A stretch of DNA of 64,000 bases from Trebouxia sp. TZW2008 (Eukaryota; Chlorophyta; Trebouxiophyceae; Trebouxiales; Trebouxiaceae). The translations under genes were made by a program, and so were the position numbers. Shown piece by piece: positions 58,201 through 64,000 of the stretch. The DNA is taken from positions 1-64,000 of the forward strand of contig BDIU01000160.1 of NCBI GenBank assembly GCA_002118135.1, in the 5' to 3' direction. A model generated the notes under the pieces. That model was not told where the DNA came from, made no database searches, and saw nothing but the letters and a program-made list of their open reading frames with translations. The first letter of the stretch is position 1. Each line of letters starts with the position of its first letter.

Positions 58201-61200
58201 GTCAAGTACAAGTGCGATTCAGCTGAATGCGTCATGTCCTGTTGTCTGAGGTGCAGCTTCCTGGTGGCTTCATGCTTGCAGATTGGTGCTGTTTCTACCT
58301 GCATTGATTGAGCCTTGGCTGAAGTCACTTGCACATTTATGGATTCTGCACAAATTGAGTCTGTCTGCGCCAGGCTGACATGACAGGAATGCTCTACATG
58401 GATCAAGTCCGTCTGCCTGGAGCTGGCGTGACAAGGGCTTGGACCTTTCTGAGTATAGCTCACATGTTGAGAACTGTCTACATGGGTCAAGGTTGTCTGA
58501 TGAAGCTAGCATGACCAGGACTGTGCCTGCAGGTGCATGATCAGCGCAACACCTTGACAGAGGAAGAGTCAGGGGCCAACACAGCTTGGCTGGATGGCAG
58601 GGCCTCCCTGGACAGGAACCAGCCCTGGGGGGCCAGGCCTGCACCATGGATCAAGTCTGTCAAGCTGACTTGACGGGGACTGTGCTTGCATCAGCTCTGT
58701 ATGCATGAAGACAGCAGAACAGGGACTGTGCATGCAGGTGCATGACCAGCGTAACGTCTTAACAGAGGAGGAGTCAGGGACCAACACAGCTTGGCTGGAT
58801 GGCAGGACATCCCCACGAGAGGAAGCCACCGTAGAGGGCCCAGGCCCGCCCAAGTTTGTCAAGACAAAGCTGACTTGCTCGGGACTGTGCTTGCATCAGC
58901 TGTGTATGAATCAAGCTAGCGTAATCCGGACTATGCATGCAGGTGCATGACCAGCGCAATGTGTTGTCAGAGGAGGAGTCAGGGGCCAACACAGCTTGGC
59001 TGGATGGCAGGGGATCCCCTGGAGAGGACCAAGGCCTAGGCGCACAGGCGCGAAACATGATACAGGGCCAGCGCCAATACTATGATGAAGTGCACGTCAT
59101 CAAGCAGCAGGTGATGCTTCAGTGAATTGCAATGCTGCGGTCTGTTTTTGATGCACCGACTCCCACTGCAATGAATAGCATGTAATCAGGCAGCAGGTGC
59201 GGCTCCCATGAATAGCACTGCTATCAACTGAATGCGGCGCCAACACTATACTGAAGTGCATGTTGTCAAGCAGGGGGGGTTGCGCTGCTATCAATCAGAT
59301 CAGGCTTCAGTGCAGCCTCTGTTATCTTGCAGTTTGGGATCCATCTTTGTTGCACAGACTTGCCGCTAGAGATCACAGGTCTGTCTGCGCTTCTGAGCCC
59401 TGACTGAGCTTTGTGGTGAACTGGGAAGGCGATGCAAGCTCAAGCACGCTCAAAGCTCAGCTATGTCAGAGCGCATTCTTGAGGTGTTTTTGTTATGCTT
59501 TCGCATAAACAGCCAGGCAGCATCACCACTTCCTTCCACTGACAACAGAGACCCTCAATCAATCAGCCCTGTTGTGTTTGACTCACAGGTTGAAGCTCCT
59601 GCAATGCTAGTGGGAGGAACTCTGAGGCACTACCAGTTGGGCGGCCTCAAGTTCCTAATGTCACTGTACAACAACAACGTGAACGGCATCCTGGCAGATG
59701 AGATGGGCTTGGGAAAGACCATCCAGACCATTAGCTTCCTAGCTAGCCTGATGGAGACCAAGGACAACATGGGGCCCCACATCATCCTTGCTCCCAAGGT
59801 GCTAGATGTCTACTTGCTGTATGCATGTTGAATTTGCTAGCCTGATGCAGACACAGGACAGCATGGACTCCCACATCATTCTCGCCCCCAGTATTGAGTA
59901 TCCTGTCAAGGATTCTGTATTGCTGATTGCATGCAAGTCGTTTGTCACCATCATTGTTGCTCCTTGAGGTGCTGACTCTGTCATCACTGAATACATGCCT
60001 GTGATTGCATTGATGCTGCTGACTGCACACCAAAGGGCATCATCACTGCTTGACTTCATGTTGGGTTTTGCCATCATGTTGCTCTTGCATGGCATGACAA
60101 GCTCAGCAAAAGAGACTCAGCGCAAAGAAACAGTTGAGCTGAAGCAGCCATGGCACATGCAGGCTGTGCTGTCCAACTGGGGTCAGGAGTTTGCCAAGTG
60201 GGCTCCTGACATGGCAGTAGACTTGTATGATGTGCAGCCCAGATGAGCGCAAGCAGCTGCATGGTCCAGCCATGAAGGCAACAACTGACCTTGCGGGTGA
60301 CTGCTGATGTAGGCTGTGCTGTCCAACTGGGGTCAGGAATTTGCCAAGTGGGCTCCTGGCATGGCAGTGGTTATGTACGATGGCAGCCCAGATGAGCGCA
60401 AGCAATTGCAAAAGGAGCAAGTGGAGAAGGGCACCTTCAACGTGCTCATCACCCACTATGACCTGGTCATGAGGGACAAGACAGCCCTGCGCAAGGTGGG
60501 CACTGCCTCAACATTCATATGTGGTACTTGCAGATTAGATGCTGAGTCAACATGCTGAAATGTGCCACAAATGGTTCATCATGAAGCACAAGATGTTCCA
60601 AGTGTTTGCCTGTGTTGCCTGCCTGCCTGCTTGGCTGTCTGCCTGCCTCTTCTGCTTTGGTGCTTTGGTGTCACTGCCTTACAGTTGTTGATGACGTCCC
60701 AGCAACATCCAATTCTAAGCCTTGCTTGCATCTGCAGTTTAGCTGCAAGGCAGTTGGCTGGTTAACATCAGCCCACCTGCTGACATCTGACTACAATGCA
60801 GGTGCAATGGGATCTGCTGATTGTGGACGAGGGGCACCGCCTGAAGAATGCTGAAAGTCGGCTGGCTGAGATCCTGCGCAGCTACAGGTTCAAGCACAGG
60901 GTACTGCTGACAGGCACCCCCATTCAGAACAGCCTGGGCGAGCTGTGGTCCCTGCTCAACTTTGTGCTGCCCAGAGTGTTCAACTCCTCAGAGACCTTTG
61001 ATGAGTGGTTTGCTGCCCCTTTCAGGGTGAGAAGAAGACCTCTCTTCAACACTTTAGCCAGCCAGCAAGGCTGATTGCATGTGACACATGTGGCAATGTA
61101 TGTCAATATGGCATTGCACATGCAGTCATCGGACTCAGGCAACCTAAGACATGACGCATTGTCAATACTCAAATCACTTCAGGTCTTTGTGCACACCTGC

Positions 61201-64000
61201 AGAGCAGCAGAGATTTTGCACTGCTGCGATCTGTCATCAACTTGCTGATTTCAAGTGATTGTACTGCCGCACAGCAGGTGTTGCTTTAATCTGTTTTTGC
61301 ATTACCAATTTCAAGTCATGGTGCTGTTGCTAATGGTCAAGACCAATGGGCATAAGCAACCAGTGTGCTGATGTACAACATGTCTGCAATTTGTCAAGGC
61401 GTTGGCAGTTCGAGCAGTGCTGGGTCCTGCACACGAACATAGACAGGATGGCACAAAAAAACCTTGCATAAAAGCAGTTCATTGCACCTGTATGTACCTC
61501 ATTGGTGGGGCCAAACCCTGTCTAGCGAGCATGCTTTGATGGGTGCAGGGTCAAAGTGAGGATGTGTCAGAGCAGCTGAATGAAGAAGAGCAGCTGCTGG
61601 TCATCTCCCGCCTGCATCAGGTGAAGCCTCTTAAGCTAAGATTTGCCCTGTGTACATCAGATTTACATGGGTTATAAGGCATTCTCAGGCTCTTGAGGTC
61701 ACTTTGTGGTCATCTGCATGATGCGCGCCTTCTGCTTCAAGGTTGTTCGTGAGCACAATGATGGCGTCCTGGTGCAAGGGATGTGTGCAGGTCCAGATGT
61801 TTACTTTGTCTGCTGTTGAAGCATAATCGACGGGGCAGCCTTGACCTCTGTGCAAGCAACAGACTGTGCATGACAGTGGCTGAATCATTGCATTGACTAC
61901 TGGGTTGATCAAATGCTGTTCCTGCTGGATGTTCCCACCCACAAAGCTGAGAGTGATGGTTCAGTACTAGGTCTGCTGAGCCTGCCTAGCATACGTTCAG
62001 AATGAAAAGTGAATGCAAAAATGAGAGCGACATCAATGAGGGTCAACGCTTCAACTAGTGGGTGTTGGGCTGCAGGTGTTGAGGCCTTTCATGCTACGGC
62101 GCACCAAGCGGGAGGTTGAGAAGGAGCTGCCCAGCAAGACTGAGCATGTTGTCAAATGCGCTATGAGCGCATGGCAGAAGATCTTGTATCAGCAGATCAC
62201 TGGCAAGGTAAGCCTTTGCCTCCTGTTGACCAAAGGGCAACTGCTGCTTCAAATATCTATGCCGTTGCAAGAGTATCTGTGTGACGACAAGCAACCCTCG
62301 CAGCTCTTGTCTGTGACATACAACATGGTTGTGGCAAAGATTTAAAACACGTTGTTTTCAAGCAGATTTTGCCTATCACGTACCGCATTGCCTGCGCTGC
62401 GCAACTCTACTGAGAATCAATGTGCCCCACTCTGCTCTCTTGCTAGGCGGCTGCTTTGTTTGATTGCTGTTCTTGCCTGAAGTCGATGCCTGACACCATG
62501 TAGCTTAGGGTACCAGCAAACTCCAAAGCTTGCGGCAGCAGACATGCAGCAGACTCTTTGGCCAGGAAAGCTCATGACAGTTGTCCCCCGTTCATCAGGC
62601 AATAATTGGCAAGTCCAACAGAGGGGACCTACAAATTGCAGAACATCTGTAACAGACGCATCCCATACAACATCAGCTTGGCATCTTGCAGGGTCGTGTG
62701 AGGAGTGATGACAAGGCCATGCGCAGCCTGCAGAACACAGCCATGCACCTGCGTAAGACGTGCAATCACCCCTACCTCTTCTTGGAGGATGGATACCACC
62801 CCTCAGACCCTGAGGAGCTGATCAGGGCTTCAGGCAAGCTGGAGCTGCTGGACCGCATCCTGCCCAAGCTACAAGCCACAGGTATATGCACAGTGAGACT
62901 GCTACTTTGTTGCCTTGCGCAGCAGCAGCAGCAGCAGCATTGAAGGATGATGTTGAGCCACAGATAGGGCTCGCACTGTGACACATCGGTTTCACCTCCA
63001 GAGGTCAAGTCTCTGGGCTATGCACTTACAAAGACTCCCATCATGATGCCTAACAGTTTGGATTCCTCTGTTCCTTGGTCTTATTTCCCTCACAGGTCAC
63101 CAAGTGCTGCTGTGCAGCAAGATGTCTCACACAGCCGCTCAGGATGGGACTTTGCACAGCTTTCAGCTTTTTGTAATGATGCAGGGCATCGGGTGCTGCT
63201 GTTCAGTCAGATGACGCGCGCCCTGGACATGGTGGAAGACTTCCTGCTCATGCGCAGCTTTGCCTACCTCAGGCTGGACGGCCGCACCAAAGCTGATGCC
63301 AGGTTAGCAGCACTTCATCCATCTCAAGTTGCTGCATGCATCCTGACAAGTATCATTGGTGCAAGTGCTGTATGGAACTTTGCGCTGCATTTCAAATTTG
63401 ATCCATGGTTGTGATTGCTGTGTGAGAGATTGCACAGCTTTTGTGACAATGCCCAGCAACTTTATCATGGCGTATAAGCTGCCAAGTAGGGTGATGCATG
63501 TTAGCCTTCTTGCCCAATTGTAGACAGAGGTTTTGAGGTGACAGCTACGGTAGTCCTTTGTTATGGGGAGTCTTCATTCCAAGACACAATTGTTCATATG
63601 TGCCTGATCGCTGCTGCAAAGGCTGCATGTGCGCTGTGTACTATGCAAAAGTGCTTGGCAACTCGAATCTGCTGCCGGCTGCCAGCCCTGCTCTAGTTGC
63701 TTCAAATCTGGGGCCTTCAAGGTTCATGCCCAAGCCAGTCTATGCTGTGCCATTGGATGCCAGGCTGTTGGGTTCTTGCACTCCTCTGAAGGCCGTACGT
63801 CTAGCGGACACCAGAGACGTTGTGCAAAGCCCAATATTTGTGTAAAGCAATCTGTGCCTGTCTTCTCAAAGATCACAAGATGCTGCTAGTCTTGCACCCT
63901 GAGAATCAGTATGTACTGACGCTAGCATGGCTGGGGCTTGCAGGGCCAGGATGCTGGAGGAGTTCAACAACCCAGACTCACCCTTCTTCATCTTTGCCCT
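55297..64000 (+). CDS. SWI/SNF-type chromatin remodelling ATPase (BRM/BRG1-like), 3' end outside window
   Basis: Exons: 55297-55557, 55709-55870, 55941-56191, 56696-56849, 57289-57422, 57942-58101, 58943-59110, 59517-59798, 60313-60495, 60802-61026, 61549-61620, 62076-62207, 62692-62881, 63185-63302, 63944-64000+. All phases agree; about 850 residues are in view. The N-terminus is helical and Gln-rich. Residues about 225-320 match an HSA domain, which binds actin-related proteins ([40 protein letters not shown]). The SNF2 ATPase follows: motif [12 protein letters not shown], Ia region [14 protein letters not shown], motif [11 protein letters not shown], motif [12 protein letters not shown], then [23 protein letters not shown], and the start of the helicase C half ([32 protein letters not shown]). 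These enzymes slide or evict nucleosomes in the nucleus using ATP. Two introns contain decayed copies of adjacent exons. Confidence 0.93.
58533..58942 (+). pseudogene. Two open upstream copies of the exon at 58943
   Basis: Copies start at 58533 and 58738 after GCAG and reproduce GTGCATGA(T/C)CAGCGyAAC and the [13 protein letters not shown] coding stretch. Both stay open and in phase 0, but diverge before the QRQYYDEVH end, which only the 58943 exon has. Spacing is 205 bases. Each unit also repeats the upstream intron (GACTGTGC.TGCA). Confidence 0.8.
59833..59892 (+). pseudogene. Decayed copy of the end of the first SNF2 ATPase exon
   Basis: Bases 59836-59892 repeat the end of the exon that stops at 59798 (GCTAGCCTGATG.AGAC...CACATCATTCT.GC.CCCA), located just after its donor. 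The donor is changed (CCCAGTATTG) and the copy is not expected to be used. Confidence 0.65.
60161..60262 (+). pseudogene. Broken copy of the exon at 60313
   Basis: GGCTGTGCTGTCCAACTGGGGTCAGGA begins both at about 60161 (after GCAG) and at 60313 (after GTAG). The upstream copy encodes [15 protein letters not shown] but shifts frame at TATGATGTGCAGCCC and reaches TGA, while the 60313 copy is intact. Confidence 0.8.

Overview
This window looks like nuclear DNA from a unicellular green alga (Chlorophyta, possibly a trebouxiophyte; the lineage is an inference). Evidence: genes carry many short spliceosomal introns, mostly GTATGC/GTGAGC/GTAAGC donors and TGCAG acceptors; two mitochondrial respiratory subunits (complex I NDUFV1 and cytochrome c1) have N-terminal presequences and introns; chromatin proteins are of plant type (PHD + Dam-like + CW zinc finger, SWI/SNF ATPase). 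Base composition is close to balanced. There is no sign of bacterial operons, rRNA, tRNA or CRISPR. Exon models below were built by hand from open frames, splice consensus and phase continuity; for seven of the nine main models the summed exon lengths divide exactly by three.

Layout: (1) 1-444, minus, 5' end of a membrane protein gene running off the left edge. (2) 445-3624, no convincing gene. (3) 3625-14212, plus, a long gene joining a multi-pass membrane N-terminus, a Ser-rich middle and a C-terminal protein kinase domain. (4) 14924-19660, plus, a coiled-coil protein whose large intron contains a ~133-bp tandem array of about 17 copies of its own 3' splice site and exon start. (5) 20013-24087, plus, a four-pass membrane protein with Cys pairs and a lysine-rich tail. 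(6) 24794-25616, minus, NADPH-dependent FMN reductase family. (7) 26680-33503, minus, an ABCG-type half transporter with a degenerate nucleotide-binding domain and several duplicated exons. (8) 34502-46280, plus, a 1743-residue PWWP-PHD-Dam-like methyltransferase-CW protein with a long disordered tail. (9) 47464-49392, plus, an intronless F-box/LRR-like gene. (10) 49964-52687, minus, NDUFV1, and (11) 52995-54491, plus, cytochrome c1, head to head over 307 bp. (12) 55297-64000, plus, a BRM/BRG1-like SNF2 chromatin remodeller running off the right edge.

The most striking pattern is shared by at least five of these genes: introns contain tandem, partly decayed copies of the neighbouring exon together with its splice site (2 to ~17 copies). 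Some copies stay open and in phase, others are broken by deletions or stops. This looks like a genome habit of tandem exon-boundary duplication that enlarges introns and creates decoy or alternative exons. The second notable item is the Dam-like methyltransferase protein, which carries PWWP, PHD and CW reader modules and an altered catalytic motif (NPDY instead of NPPY).
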